A stretch of 64,000 nucleotides of DNA from Alistipes putredinis (lineage in GTDB: Bacteria > Bacteroidota > Bacteroidia > Bacteroidales > Rikenellaceae). The position numbers and the translations under genes were made by a program. This document shows, piece after piece, positions 10,719-21,297 of the stretch (position 1 is the first letter of the stretch; every line of letters begins with the position of its first letter). The stretch is from assembly GCA_022009915.1 (NCBI GenBank), contig CP091730.1, positions 620,001 to 684,000 on the forward strand. Direction: 5' to 3'. The notes under the pieces are model-generated. The model saw only the letters and a program-made list of their open reading frames with translations. It was not told the origin of the DNA and made no database searches.

Positions 10719-11936
10719 ATGATAGTATTAGTGCTCAACTGCGGAAGTTCCTCCATAAAATATCAGGTCATGAAAATGACCGGTGCCGGCTCTTCGACGC
10801 TTCTGGCCAAAGGACAGGTGGAGCGTATCGGACTGCCCGAAGGACTTCTGACACACAAACCGGTAGGAGGAGAAACCCTCGAAACGGCCCGCCGCATTTC
10901 GAACCATACGCAGGGCATACAAATGATTATCGACGCCATAACCGACCCGAAGTACGGCGTCATAGAGTCCTTGTCGCAAATCGGAGCCGTAGGACACCGA
11001 GTGGCGCACGGAGGAGAGTATTTTCACGGCAGCGCCCTTGTGAACGAAGATGTAATCGCCAAGATTCGCAACTGCTGCGAACTGGCTCCGCTGCACAATC
11101 CGGCGAGCCTCGAAGGCATAATGTCTATTGCCCAGCTGCTGCCCGACGTTCCGCAGGTAACGGCATTCGACACCTCGTTCCACCAGACCATACCGGCCCG
11201 CAACTTCATGTTCGCCATACCTTACGAATATTACGAGCAGTACCGCGTCCGCAAATACGGATTCCACGGGACCAGTCACAAGTACGTGGCCGCACGCGGA
11301 GCCGAACTGGCCGGAATAGATCTCGGCGCCTCGCGCATAATCACCTGCCACATAGGCAACGGAGCCTCCATTACTGCCGTGCAGAACGGCAAATCGGTAG
11401 ACACCTCAATGGGATTCTCACCCGTGGACGGCCTTATGATGGGCACGCGCTGCGGTAATCTCGACCCGAGCGCCCTACTCTACGTCATGGAGAAGGAGAA
11501 CATGGACACGGCTCAGGCCAAAGACCTGATTAACAAACGGTCGGGTGTTCTGGGAATCACCGGTGTTTCGTCCGACATGCGCGACATAGACGCCGCCGCG
11601 CACAGCGGAAACGAAAGGGCCGTCCTCGCACTGAAAATGTACGAGGGCCGCATAAGGAAATTCATCGGCCAGTATGCCGCGGAAATGGGCGGCGTGGACA
11701 TGATAGTATTTACCGGCGGCGTGGGCGAGAACAACGACAAGTTCCGCCGCAACTGCTGCCGCGGTCTGGAATTCATGGGCGTGCAGTTCGACGAAAAAGC
11801 CAATGAGGGCGTACGCGGCAAGGATACGATTATCTCGGCGCCCGACTCCAAAGTCAAGGTCGCAATCATCGCGACGGACGAGGAGAGGGTCATCGCCAGC
11901 GACACGTACCAAATCGTCAGCGGCCTGTCGAAATAA
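10719..11936 (+). CDS. ackA: Acetate kinase
   Basis: Converts acetyl-phosphate and ADP to acetate and ATP. The frame is intact at 405 residues, the usual length. The ASKHA-fold signatures are all present: N-terminal VLVLNCGSSSIKYQV, GHRVAHGGEYF, FDTSFHQTIPA, the CHIGNGASI phosphate-binding segment, GLMMGTRCGNLDPS and the adenosine motif VFTGGVGEN. It is co-oriented with pta and followed by a strong terminator, so pta-ackA is a two-gene transcript. Confidence 0.98.
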   Translation: MIVLVLNCGSSSIKYQVMKMTGAGSSTLLAKGQVERIGLPEGLLTHKPVGGETLETARRISNHTQGIQMIIDAITDPKYGVIESLSQIGAVGHRVAHGGEYFHGSALVNEDVIAKIRNCCELAPLHNPASLEGIMSIAQLLPDVPQVTAFDTSFHQTIPARNFMFAIPYEYYEQYRVRKYGFHGTSHKYVAARGAELAGIDLGASRIITCHIGNGASITAVQNGKSVDTSMGFSPVDGLMMGTRCGNLDPSALLYVMEKENMDTAQAKDLINKRSGVLGITGVSSDMRDIDAAAHSGNERAVLALKMYEGRIRKFIGQYAAEMGGVDMIVFTGGVGENNDKFRRNCCRGLEFMGVQFDEKANEGVRGKDTIISAPDSKVKVAIIATDEERVIASDTYQIVSGLSK

Positions 11937-11958
11937 AGCCCCGACAAACACTGCAAAA

Positions 11959-11991
11959 AAAAGAGCCTTTCCGATTTCGAAAGGCTCTTTT
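11959..11991 (+). terminator. Terminator after ackA
   Basis: A perfect stem AAAAGAGCCTTTC/GAAAGGCTCTTTT encloses a 7-base loop, 22 bases after the ackA stop. The A and T ends make it usable on either strand. The remaining bases up to 12264 hold no gene I can support, only the promoter of the next gene. Confidence 0.85.
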
Positions 11992-12232
11992 CGTTCACAA
12001 AAATGTCACGAAAATCATTTTTTTCCGTAAAAAAATAATTCGCAGAAGTATTGGTTTTAAGTTTTATTTTTACTTTTGTATCGCTAACCGAAAGAATCTC
12101 GCTGACCTGAGATTCCGAGGTAAACAGTTTTTTTCATAATAAATAATCGTACTAGTAGTTCAGGTGCGCTTTCCCAACAGGAGTGCGCACCGATTCTTTT
12201 ATACGGAATTTTCATTCGAGCCGGAAAATTAT

Positions 12233-12240
12233 TATTTTTG
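12233..12240 (+). promoter_or_regulatory. Promoter -7 box of the metallohydrolase gene
   Basis: TATTTTTG matches TAnnTTTG and lies 24 bases before the start at 12265. The expected -33 region 20 bases upstream reads TTTT, a partial match. Confidence 0.5.
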
Positions 12241-12264
12241 GTACGAAATTGCATTTCTGCAATC

Positions 12265-13001
12265 ATGAAACGATTTTTCACAGCTTTAATACTTCTAATT
12301 ATGACTGCATGCAGCACCGCCTCCGGCCCGAAGATCTATCCGTCCGACACGCTGACGACACTATCCGGCGAGGCCCTGAAAATCACCTTCTTCGCCCACG
12401 CTTCGCTGGCTTTCGAATTCGCCGGCCGGCAAATATACACAGACCCCGTAAGCGACAATGCCGACTACTCGCAACAGCCGAAAGCGGATCTGATTCTGCT
12501 CACGCATGCCCATTACGACCATTTCGACACCGCCGCAATCGCCGTTCTGAGCAAAGAGGACACAAGCAGACGCGCGAGTGCTTCGGACATCTCGGATACG
12601 GCGAAGTTCTGCGCCCGGGCGACACCCTGTCGGTAGGCTACGCCGACATACAGGCCGTACCGGCCTACAACACGACCGCCGGCCACACGGATTTTCACCC
12701 CAAAGGCCGCGACAACGGATATGTCCTCACGATAGGCGGGACGAGGATATACATCGCCGGCGACAGCGAACCAACGCCCGAAATGCTGGCGCTCAAAAAC
12801 ATAGACATCGCTTTTCTGCCGGTCAATCAACCGTATACCATGACCGTAGAGCAGGCTGCGGAGGCAGTGAAGGCGATAGCTCCCAAGATATTCTACCCGT
12901 ATCATTACGGTCAGGTCGAGCAGGCGACCGACATGGCGCGGCTGAAAACGCTCGTAAGCGGGATTCCGAACGTCGAAATCCGCATAAGGCCGATGGAATA
13001 G
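12265..13001 (+). CDS. MBL-fold metallohydrolase lipoprotein (frameshifted)
   Basis: About 245 residues. The signal peptide ends in a lipobox (LLIMTACS, Cys16), so the enzyme is probably anchored outside the cytosol. The fold is a small metallo-beta-lactamase of the UPF0173/UlaG-like group. The strand FFAHASLAFEFAGRQIYTDP is followed by the metal-binding motif LLTHAHYDHFD, a later HTDFHPKGRDNGYVLTIGG segment and IYIAGDSEPTPEM, whose Asp is a typical metal ligand. It ends with IFYPYHYGQVEQ. The frame changes near 12560, where one base seems to be missing after GAGGAC. The start at 12265 follows a TATTTTTG box. The substrate cannot be deduced. Confidence 0.88.
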
Positions 13002-13082
13002 TCCACGCAGGGGCGCATCCGGCAGTCGTCTGCGGTGTCGAAATTACCGGCGCCGGCAGGGACATTTAGCATTATTTATTTC

Positions 13083-13090
13083 TATCTTTG
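13083..13090 (+). promoter_or_regulatory. Promoter -7 box of sdaA
   Basis: TATCTTTG matches TAnnTTTG. Transcription would start near 13097, downstream of the in-frame codon at 13088 and upstream of the ATG at 13112, which decides the sdaA start. No good -33 element is seen at 20 bases. Confidence 0.5.
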
Positions 13091-13111
13091 CGGCACTCTA
13101 AAACGGATACC

Positions 13112-14308
13112 ATGGAATCACTGAGAGAACTATACAGAATAGGAAACGGCCCTTCGAGCAGTCATACAATGGGGCCCAACAAGGCGGCACGCATCTTCGC
13201 GCAAAGATGCCCCCAGCCCCAGACTTACCGCGTAACGCTTTACGGCAGTCTCGCGGCCACGGGGCGCGGACACCTTACCGACGTGGCCATCCGTTCGGTG
13301 CTCGAACCACTTGCTCCGGTCGAATTCGTCTGGAAGCCGACCGTTTTCCTGCCGTTCCACCCCAACGGAATGCTTTTCGAAGGCATTCGCGACGGCAAAG
13401 TCATAGACAGCTGGACCATATTCAGCATCGGAGGCGGGGCGCTCGCTTCGGAACACACAGAGGAGGAGCGCAAACCGAGCGTCTATCCGAAAACCAAAAT
13501 CGCCGACATATTGGAATGGTGCGACTCGACAGGCTGCGCCTTTTGGGAATATGTCGATAAGTGCGAAGGCCCCGAGATTTGGGAGTATCTGCGCGGAGTC
13601 TGGAAAGTGATGTGTCAGGCAATAGAGCGAGGTCTGAACAATGAGGGCGTCCTGCCCGGCGGGCTCGGCGTAAGGCGAAAGGCAGCGACCTATTACGTCA
13701 AGGCCAAAGGCTATACGGACAATCTGCAAAGCCGCGGCAAGATTTACGCCTACGCGCTGGCCACCTCGGAGGAGAACGCCTCGGGCGGTGTGATAGTCAC
13801 GGCACCGACATGCGGTTCGAGCGGTGTGCTTCCCGCCGTGCTGTATCATCTCTCCAAATCGCGCGAATTTCTCGAAATACGAATCCTGCGTGCACTCGCG
13901 ACCGCAGGCCTTTTCGGCAACGTGGTCAAGACCAACGCCTCGATTTCGGGCGCAGAAGTAGGCTGTCAGGGCGAGGTCGGCGTTGCGTGCGCCATGGCTG
14001 CGGCTGCGGCCTGCCAGTTGTTCGGAGGAACTCCCGCCCAAATCGAATACGCGGCCGAAATGGCTCTCGAACACCACTTGGGCCTTACGTGCGACCCCGT
14101 ATGCGGACTGGTTCAGGTACCCTGCATCGAACGCAACGCAATGGCCGCCGCAAGGGCTTTCGATGCAAATATTTTCGCCACTTTCTCGGACGGCCGCCAC
14201 ACGGTCAGCTTCGACCGCGTGGTGGAGGTAATGAAGCAAACCGGACACGACATCCCTTCGCTATACAAAGAGACTTCGACAGGCGGTCTTGCCAAAATCG
14301 GCCGCTGA
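13112..14308 (+). CDS. sdaA: L-serine ammonia-lyase, iron-sulfur dependent, single chain
   Basis: Deaminates L-serine to pyruvate and ammonia using a [4Fe-4S] cluster in the cytosol. About 398 residues in one intact frame. The N-terminal beta domain carries GNGPSSSHTMGP. The alpha domain carries VTAPTCGSSGVLPAVLYHL, NASISGAEVGCQGEVGVAC and LTCDPVCGLVQVPCIERN, whose cysteines fit cluster ligation. Both halves that are separate in sdaAA/sdaAB systems are fused here, the common Bacteroidota arrangement. It converges on the B12 uptake genes with a shared terminator between them. Confidence 0.95.
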   Translation: MESLRELYRIGNGPSSSHTMGPNKAARIFAQRCPQPQTYRVTLYGSLAATGRGHLTDVAIRSVLEPLAPVEFVWKPTVFLPFHPNGMLFEGIRDGKVIDSWTIFSIGGGALASEHTEEERKPSVYPKTKIADILEWCDSTGCAFWEYVDKCEGPEIWEYLRGVWKVMCQAIERGLNNEGVLPGGLGVRRKAATYYVKAKGYTDNLQSRGKIYAYALATSEENASGGVIVTAPTCGSSGVLPAVLYHLSKSREFLEIRILRALATAGLFGNVVKTNASISGAEVGCQGEVGVACAMAAAAACQLFGGTPAQIEYAAEMALEHHLGLTCDPVCGLVQVPCIERNAMAAARAFDANIFATFSDGRHTVSFDRVVEVMKQTGHDIPSLYKETSTGGLAKIGR

Positions 14309-14320
14309 CGAGCCTCGCTC

Positions 14321-14362
14321 GAAACAGCGGGCGGCATCTTCGAAAGATGCCGCCCGTTTCTT
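14321..14362. terminator. Bidirectional terminator between sdaA and btuB
   Basis: GGGCGGCATCT pairs perfectly with AGATGCCGCCC around a 5-base loop, flanked by GAAAC/GTTTC. It lies between two convergent genes and can serve both. Confidence 0.8.
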
Positions 14363-14397
14363 TCGCATCCGTGAAAACGGAACAGCCGCCCGCAGAG

Positions 14398-16447
14398 TTA
14401 TTTTTCCGAACAATGGCGTCAGGTCGATATACAGGCCGTAATTCTGGCGCGGCATCGGACGCGAGAGGACCGATTCGTACTCCTCGTCGAAGAGATTGTT
14501 CACGGCGAATTTTATTGACAGATTCGCATTCTTGAACCTCAGGGTCTTGGACAGCGAGACGTCGCTCATGAAATATGCGCCCAGACGGCCTATCTTGGTG
14601 GCCTTATCGTTGCTCGACGTGGTGAACCGTTCGCTGTAATAGCTCCACTTGTAGGTCAGCGCCCAACCGCGCCATCCGAGCCGTCCCATCACACCTGCCG
14701 AATATTCGGGGATATATACCAGCCTGCTTGCCTATCGAGTTGTCCGCCCACGAGAGTGCGGCGCCGTGATTTATGGCCCTTGTCCAGCCGAAATTGCCGT
14801 CCATGCCCAGATTCCAGCCGTGAGACATATCCACCGAAAAAAACGGCCCTTGATTTCGACGCCGTAGCTGTGCACTTTCTTTACATTTACGGGCGACCAG
14901 AATCCCTTGAACGTGGGCAGCCAGAGTATCCAGTCCGTTATGCGCGAATCGAACGCTGTGGCCTCGCCCGACAATTCCAGACGGCGGTGCGACACTGCGA
15001 AAGACACTCCGCCGTCATAGGAGAATCCGCGTTCGGGCCTCAGTTCGGGGTTGCCCCCCGGCATGAAATAAAGGTCGTTGAGCGTAGGAAAACGGTAATT
15101 GCGAATTACGGATGCCTTGAATCTCACGTTCCCCTTGCGGCTCAGCAGAAAATCCACGAAACCGGCCGGAATCACTGGCGACGGCTCCGAGCCGAAAAGC
15201 TCCTCGCGCAGGGACAACGACACTCCCAATCGTTCCACGGGCTGCCACTTCGCCGATACGAGCGCCGAGAGTTCGAAACGGGCCTGATCGTATCCGATAG
15301 TCGCATTCTTCCCCTCGGGCGTAGTTACCGCCTCGTCGATGCTGCGCACCATGTGCTGATAAAGATTGACGTTGGCCGAAAACATCCATTTCGAGCCCAC
15401 GAAATAGTCCGCCCCTCCGTATGCGAAAAACGAATTAACGTAACTTTGCGAATGCACCATCTCGGACAGCCGGCCGTCTCCCGTATCGCCAAGATAGCGA
15501 TACAGCATGTCGGTATAGGTATAGCCCGCACGCGCTTCGGCCTTGAAGCGCCCCGACACTTTGTTCCACCCGACCACGGTCCTGAGTGTCTGTTCGTCCT
15601 GCTGGCTTTTGCTCTTTTCTTCGGTGCGGTAGGAGGCTTTGAGCATCGGAACGCCGCGGCGCGAATTCATGTACCATGCCGACATGAAGAACCGCCCCGC
15701 CCGTCCGCCGTCGAAGTCGAGTTGCTCCATGATGTGGAAATCACGGAACCCGCCGTTTTTGTTTCTCTCTACGGGATACTCGTAACCGGTTATGTTTCCC
15801 TGTTCGTCGTAAATGAAATTCTTCTTGCGATAGTTGCGATACTTGAAATCGTTCTTCGAATAGGAGTGAAGCGCCCGTACGGAGTTTTTCCAGCGCCCCG
15901 AAGCGTAATCGAGTTTAAGAAACTCGTCGAATGTGCGAAACGAGCCTATGCCCTGAACATATTTCAATCCGAACCCCTCCGAGGCCGCGGGCCGCGTATC
16001 GAGCGCCACGGCACCGCCGAGTCCGCCGCCGGTGCGGGAGACGGAGCTGGCTCCATGGTATATTCTGGCATCGTCGATAAAATATGACGGGATGAGCGAA
16101 AAGTCCACCTGCCCGAGCATCGGCGAATTTATTTTCATGCCGTTCCATGCCACCTGAGTATGCGACGGCGAGGTTCCGCGCAAGGATACCGTTGCCATCG
16201 TCCCGCGGCCGTAGCTCTTGACGAAAATCGTGGAATGCTGTCCGAGTACGTCGCCGATCGAGGTGGTGACGCTTTCATGCAGGACGGTAGAATCCAGCAC
16301 CGTCTGCTGAACGCCTATCTCGGACATGGGGCGATAGTCGGCGCTCTTTCTGACGGCATCCAAACGCCCGCCCGAAAGCACGTCATCCTGAGCCGAGACG
16401 GCCCCGAGGCTCGACAGCGCCAAAACAATCGCAAGAATCCTTTTCAT
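14398..16447 (-). CDS. btuB: BtuB-like TonB-dependent cobalamin receptor (frameshifted)
   Basis: About 680 residues. The N-terminus is MKRILAIVLALSSLGAVSAQ. The plug domain is clear (TSIGDVLGQHSTIFVKSYGR, TVSLRGTSPSHTQVAWNGMK, INSPMLGQVDFSLIPSYFID, GGGLGGAVALDTRP). The barrel follows, with the family signature FRFPTLNDLYFMPGGNPEL-like (here YRFPTLNDLYFMPGGNPELR). The last strand ends VNNLFDEEYESVL, then NYGLYIDLTPLFGK. Outer-membrane uptake of vitamin B12 is inferred from homology to BtuB and from the riboswitch and BtuG-like gene in the same operon. Frame breaks lie near 14845 and 14735. The stop was probably lost as well: deleting one A of the run at 14401 gives a TAA at 14398, before the terminator. 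As printed, the frame runs on to 14261. Confidence 0.85.
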
Positions 16448-16462
16448 CGCTTCCGCATTACG

Positions 16463-18219
16463 TTATCTGCCGAGATTCTCGTCCTGAAATCCGAATACTT
16501 CGGTCGAAACCTCGCCCAGAATGCCGGCCTGCGCCAGCACGCCGCACTGCACCTTGATGAAGTCTATGAAATCCAGCTTCACGCTCCGCCCGTCGGGATA
16601 TACGGCATTGTCGATTTTGAAGTATGTCTTGGCTGGGCCGGCTTCCTGATTACCGTCGTCGGAAAGCATGTCGTCTCCGAAGTTATCGACATAGCCAGTT
16701 CCGTAAGAGCCCATGACCCACTGATTATTGTCCGGATTTATGTAGACATTGGGTTCCAGACGCGTACCGTAAAGCGTATAAACATCCTGCTCGACCCAAA
16801 CCGGATAATAGAAATCCTGAATATGGAAAAGCGGCTGGTACTCCACCGTACCGCTGCCGCCCGCATTGTCGGTCCACTGCACGCCGGCCTGCGGAGCCAT
16901 GGGCCGGTAATAGGTGACGGCATAGCCGCGAGTGACGTTCGTCTGGCTTCCGGCCAGCTCGTACCATTCGTCGTCGGGCAGTCCGTTTCCGTTGTTGTCC
17001 TGCATCACCCACACGATGCCCGGCTCCGACGAACCTTCGAACTGGTTGCCCTTTATCGAGAAATCGTACCCCTTGTAAGCGCCGCGATTCTCGATGCTGT
17101 GGTCGAACCCGACGATTATGTATCCGCCGAACGTTCCGAGCGAAACGTAGCGTTCGTCTCTCATTCTCTGGTCGGCATAATCGCACGCCTGCTGCACGGT
17201 CGAAACGCCCTTGTATCCGCTCTTGGATTCGTTGATGAACTGCCCGGGCGCCGGCGTATATTCGTAAACCTCGCTCCACAGAGCCGACGAGAGCGGTCCT
17301 GCTGCGCGTTTTTACATCCGAAGGCTCTGAACAAAGGACCTTCACACTCGCCTGTGCGCTTTTGACGCCGACGATTCCGTCATTCTCCTGCCGTTCGGTA
17401 ACGGTCAGCGTCACCGTCGTCTCCCCCGTCGAAGAAGGAGTGTAGACGAATGCCGAATCGGTGCAAACCGTCTGACCGTCCACCTCCCAGACATACTGCG
17501 GAGAAGAGACGTTTTTCGACAATCGGGTTCAGATAAAGGCTCCGGCCGAGGGCCGTGCTTCGGACGTTCGGGTCGCAGTGCGACGAGAGTACGGGAAACG
17601 AAATCTTTATTGGCAGGGTTTCGAGCACCGAGATTTCGAACAGAACGCTTGCGGTGCCGTCCTCGTTGGTTGCCGAAAAGGCCATTTCGAAAACTCCGGC
17701 GGTATCGCTGCGGAACTCGTATTTCAAGTCGGAGCCGACCTCCTCGCCGTTGCGCGTCCAAAGCATGGATTCGACTGTCAGGGAGCTTTCGACCCTCGCC
17801 TCGAAAACATACGCTGCGCCCGCCAGTGCCTGCAACCCCTGCGACGGGACAGGCAGCGAAACGACGGGCGGTTGCAACGCCAGCACGTCTATGCGCATCT
17901 GTTCGCTGTCCATGCCGTCGGAATTTTCGACCACAAGCGTGACGAAAACCTTCTGTTCGCTATCGAACGTCGCCTCGTAGACGCTCTGCCGGCAGACGGT
18001 ATCTTCTTCGATAATCCAGTAATAAGCGGCATTTTCGCCGTTTTTCACCTGCGGAACGATAGTCAGAGTACGTCCCGCCTTGACTTCATACACGCCGCTG
18101 GGAGAGTCGAGCGTGATGACGGGCGGATATTTGGTCGGCAGGACCAAAGTTTCGTCCTTGTTGCAGGACAACAGCAGCGAGAAAACAGAAACGGCTGCGA
18201 ACAATAATCTCTTTTTCAT
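16463..18219 (-). CDS. PKD-like surface lipoprotein of the B12 operon (frameshifted)
   Basis: About 585 residues with a lipobox (FSLLLSCNKDE, Cys19). Three immunoglobulin/PKD-like repeats follow, starting near PPVITLDSPSGVYEVKAG, PPVVSLPVPSQGLQALAG and the third around ISFPVLSS. Each contains a YxWxxxx core such as AAYYWIIEEDTV and QYVWEVDGQTV. The C-terminal half begins at YTPAPGQFINESKSG and contains LGTFGGYIIVGFDHSI, then DNNGNGLPDDEWYELAGS and WTDNAGGSGTVEYQPL. This C-terminal domain recurs in the first gene of the operon (21298-23701). It is probably exposed on the cell surface next to BtuB, 15 bases upstream of btuB. Frame breaks are near 17525 and 17300. The exact role is unknown; a B12-capture accessory protein is inferred from location only. 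Confidence 0.75.
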
Positions 18220-18229
18220 GTCGTCGGTT

Positions 18230-19284
18230 TTACTTGAAACAAAATGCGCCCGGGATTATACCCACGCGGAAAGTATCGACCGGTGTCGCGTCCGGCCTGA
18301 AACGGTATACGACACCCGGCTGCACGTAATCTATCGCATCGGCCACGTACACCTCCGAGGTTACGGGGTCTACCGCAAGACCGTAATATATCGTGCCTCC
18401 GTATTCCAGAAACGGTCTCAGGGGAAGCCGCTGCTCGTCCACGTCCATACGCCACACGTCCCGATTCAGGAAATAGAGCGTGTCGCGACTGCCGTTGAGG
18501 CATATTTCGGAAGGGCTGTCGCCGAGCCGGAACTTGAACTGGCGTTCGATGCTGCGGCTGGCGGGATTTATCATGTGCAGCGACGGCGCTTCGTATCCGT
18601 AGGGAGAACCCTCGTACCCGCCGTCCGTAATGCACCACAGACGGTTGTTGGCATCCAGAGCCAAGGAAGTGGGCTGAATACCCACCGCAATGGAGTCCAC
18701 CACTTCGTCCAGCTCCGTGTCTATGACCAGAATCTTGTTGTCGTATGACCAGCAGTTCGTGAAAACGTATTTGTTCCACTGCACCATCTGTTCGGTGGAC
18801 TTGTGTCCGTTGGTCGATATGCGGCCGGTGATTTCGAGCGTGCTCGGGTCGAAAACGGTGATGAAAAGGGGCGTACAGGTCGGTTACGTAAGCCTTCCTG
18901 TCGCTCAGGAAATGAATGTAGCGGGGCGAGGTCAGGCCGTCGAGTACGCCGAGCACCTTGAACGTGCTTACGTCTATGACGAATATGACTCCGGAATTGT
19001 TCACGACAATGTAGCCCCTTGCCGTCGCGAATGGTCATCGACTGGGCTACATCGCCCAGAATCATCGAATTGGCACGCACGAAGACTTCGTTCGAGACGC
19101 TTTTCCGGCCGATGTCGTAATAGGACAGCGACGCATTGTCGTACATGAAGTTTCCTTCGTTGGTCACGAACAGCCCCCGCGAGGCGCCGATGTCGAAATC
19201 CTCCTGTTCGGTAGGCCCGTAGTTCATGCAGCCGCATAAGAACGCGGCAGAAAGAATCGGCAGTATGTAAGTCCTAATCTTCAT
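18230..19284 (-). CDS. btuG: BtuG-like beta-propeller surface lipoprotein (frameshifted)
   Basis: About 351 residues. The lipobox is in SAAFLCGCMNYGP (Cys17/19). The rest is a YncE-type propeller with repeated blade strands: GLFVTNEGNFMYDNASLSYY, GVIFVIDVSTFKVLGVLDGL, YVFTNCWSYDNKILVIDTEL, NRLWCITDGGY, DTLYFLNRDVWRMDV and SEVYVADAIDYVQPGVVYRF. In Bacteroides, BtuG is a seven-bladed surface propeller that binds cobalamin very tightly and caps BtuB. The assignment here rests on fold pattern plus the riboswitch-btuB context. Frame breaks lie near 19015 and 18870. It is followed after 10 bases by the PKD-like lipoprotein, and a long hairpin lies just upstream. Confidence 0.75.
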
Positions 19285-19328
19285 GAGACTGCTCGCAAAT
19301 GTAACCATTTCTTTTTATAAACAGGGAA

Positions 19329-19357
19329 CCCAAGACCGGTACGGAACCGGTCTTGGG
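19329..19357 (-). promoter_or_regulatory. Intercistronic hairpin upstream of btuG-like gene
   Basis: A 12-bp perfect stem (CCCAAGACCGGT/ACCGGTCTTGGG) with a 5-base loop lies between the DUF4465 gene and the btuG-like gene. The minus-strand downstream sequence has only a weak U stretch, so it could be an attenuating terminator or an RNA-processing/stability element. Confidence 0.6.
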
Positions 19358-19477
19358 AGTATCCCATCGAAGTTATCGGCAAATAACGTTTATTTCATAT
19401 TTCGGACATCCGCTTTCCATGAAACGGAATCCGGCGGACATGCCTGCGAAGACAGCCTGTTCGACTCCTCCGCTCTC

Positions 19478-21278
19478 CTACTTCTGGACCCTGACGGCAA
19501 CGTCGTCCATACAGAAATACGCCGGAGTATTCAAGCCGTATTCGCCCACGTCGCTGCTTTCGATATTGAACACGATTTTATTCACGCTCCCGAGCGACGA
19601 GAGGTCGAACTTAATCCATTCGGTGACGATTCCGCCCGAAGTCTCGGTACGGAAGTCGGCCAGATATACCTCGGCTGTCTGGGTTTCGGTTCCGTCGGCC
19701 TTGTAACCGGTGGCGGTCAGTTTGAGATAGCTTTTCTTCTCGTAACTGAACTTAGTGGCCACAAAGTAGCCGTTCATCATGGCCAGAGCCGTGTAGGTGC
19801 TGTTGGTTACCCACATGTGGTCGATTACCGCCTCCTTGGTCGCATCGGAGAAAGTCATCTGAGGACGACAGTCGCTGCTGTACTCGTTGGGTACGATATC
19901 CTTGTATCCGTATCCGAAACAGAACGTCTTCGATCCGCGGTGGCCTCCATAGCTCGTATTCTCATCCTTATAATAGACGCTGCACTGATTTGCGTTTCCG
20001 GCTGTTTCCATATCATTGAACTGCGATATGAACAATCCGCCGTCGTACATGTAATTCGAACCGGCCAGGGTGTACGTTCCGGAATTATTGCTGAAAAGCA
20101 GTCCGGTTGCGGAATCCTCCCAGCTTGCGAAATCGGTATAGAAGTTCGCACCGCCGATATTCGAGGCCATGGCGCTTGCATTCGCGCTTTCGAAATCCAC
20201 TACCTGCAAGTCGTAGGTAGGCAGCGGCTTGATGCCCGACGTGGTGAGACCCATCGTCTTGGTATAGGTTACGCCGCTTTCGAGAACCTTTTTGGATGTA
20301 AACGTCTGGATTCCGGCCGAAGTTTTCACCGTTATTTCAAGTCCGGAAGCGGTATAATCACCCGGGAAAACCATAAGGTTGAGCACGGCAGTGCCGTTTT
20401 TGGCAAGACGGACTTCATCCGTAAGCTCAACCTGCGAAGAGAATCCTCTGCCTCCGTCCACCACATTGCCGGAAGCGTCTATGGTCTTGCCCGGAGTCAC
20501 GGCTCCGCTGCTCAAATCGACGGTACAGTTTCCGGCCAGAGGAGCATCCTCGGACGCAACCTCGATACCCGTTATCATTACGGTGTCGGACAGGCCGTTG
20601 CGAACCGTCATCTTCAACAGCGCGAACGCATGTTTGAAATCGAATATCACGTCGCCCTCGACCGGCGTTTTGTCGGCAATGTCCTCGGGGGCATCCATGC
20701 TTGCCGAAGCATACAGGAAATCGAGTGCGGCAAGATGCTCCGTATCGCCCGACGAGCGCTGCTTTTGAATCGAAGGCAGGGCGAACGGCACCGCTCCGTA
20801 AGGCGTCAGGGCTTTCGAAGCCTCGGCATACGGATAGTAGGCGTAAAAGTTGTGGACGTCGTACTTGGTATTCCAGCCCCAGCGGCCGGTATACTTTATC
20901 ACCTCGCCGTCATATATTTTCGAAGCTCCGAATACGGCGGACGGAGTGCCGAACCCGCTCTTGACGTCGAGGCAGATGTTGGCGGAAGGTGCATTGTAGA
21001 ACAGCTTGCCTGCAATATAGCTGTTCTCCCACTCGTAATAGGCTTCGGGCGAGAATACGCCGATTTTTGTCTCCGTCGGCCCAATGCGTGAACAGCCCGC
21101 TTGTCGAGGTGCGCGTTGCTTCGGTCTCGGCCGAGAAGTTTATCGTCATCGGAATGCACGTTTCGGGAATCTCCGTTTGCGAACCGGATTCGTCCGCCGG
21201 AACCTCCGGCTGGTAATCTTCGGCACAGCCGCATAATGCAGCGGCCAGCATCGTAATATATAAATATTTGATTTTCAT
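19478..21278 (-). CDS. Fimbrillin-like + DUF4465 surface lipoprotein (frameshifted)
   Basis: About 600 residues with a lipobox (MLAAALCGCAED, Cys17/19). Residues 20-300 read like a fimbrillin/Mfa-type domain: ATRTSTSGLFTHWADGDKIG, YDVHNFYAYYPY, LDFLYASASM and VIFDFKHAFALLKMTV. From about residue 315 the sequence is DUF4465-like: VDFESANASAMASNIGGANF, SWEDSATGLLFSNNSGTYTL, GSKTFCFGYGYKD, IVTEWIKFDLSSLG and SSDVGEYGLNTPAYFCMDDV. DUF4465 proteins recur in Bacteroidota B12-regulated loci, and a cobalamin-binding lipoprotein class called BtuH is known from such loci. I cannot confirm from here that they are the same family. A frame break lies near 21070. It follows the first gene of the operon after 19 bases. 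Confidence 0.75.
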
Positions 21279-21297
21279 ATCAGTATATCGTTAATTA

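Noticed and set aside
16160..17365. Open frame of about 400 codons on the plus strand opposite the PKD-like and BtuB genes
   Set aside because: It is the antisense shadow of two genes with clear homology; its translation shows no family pattern.
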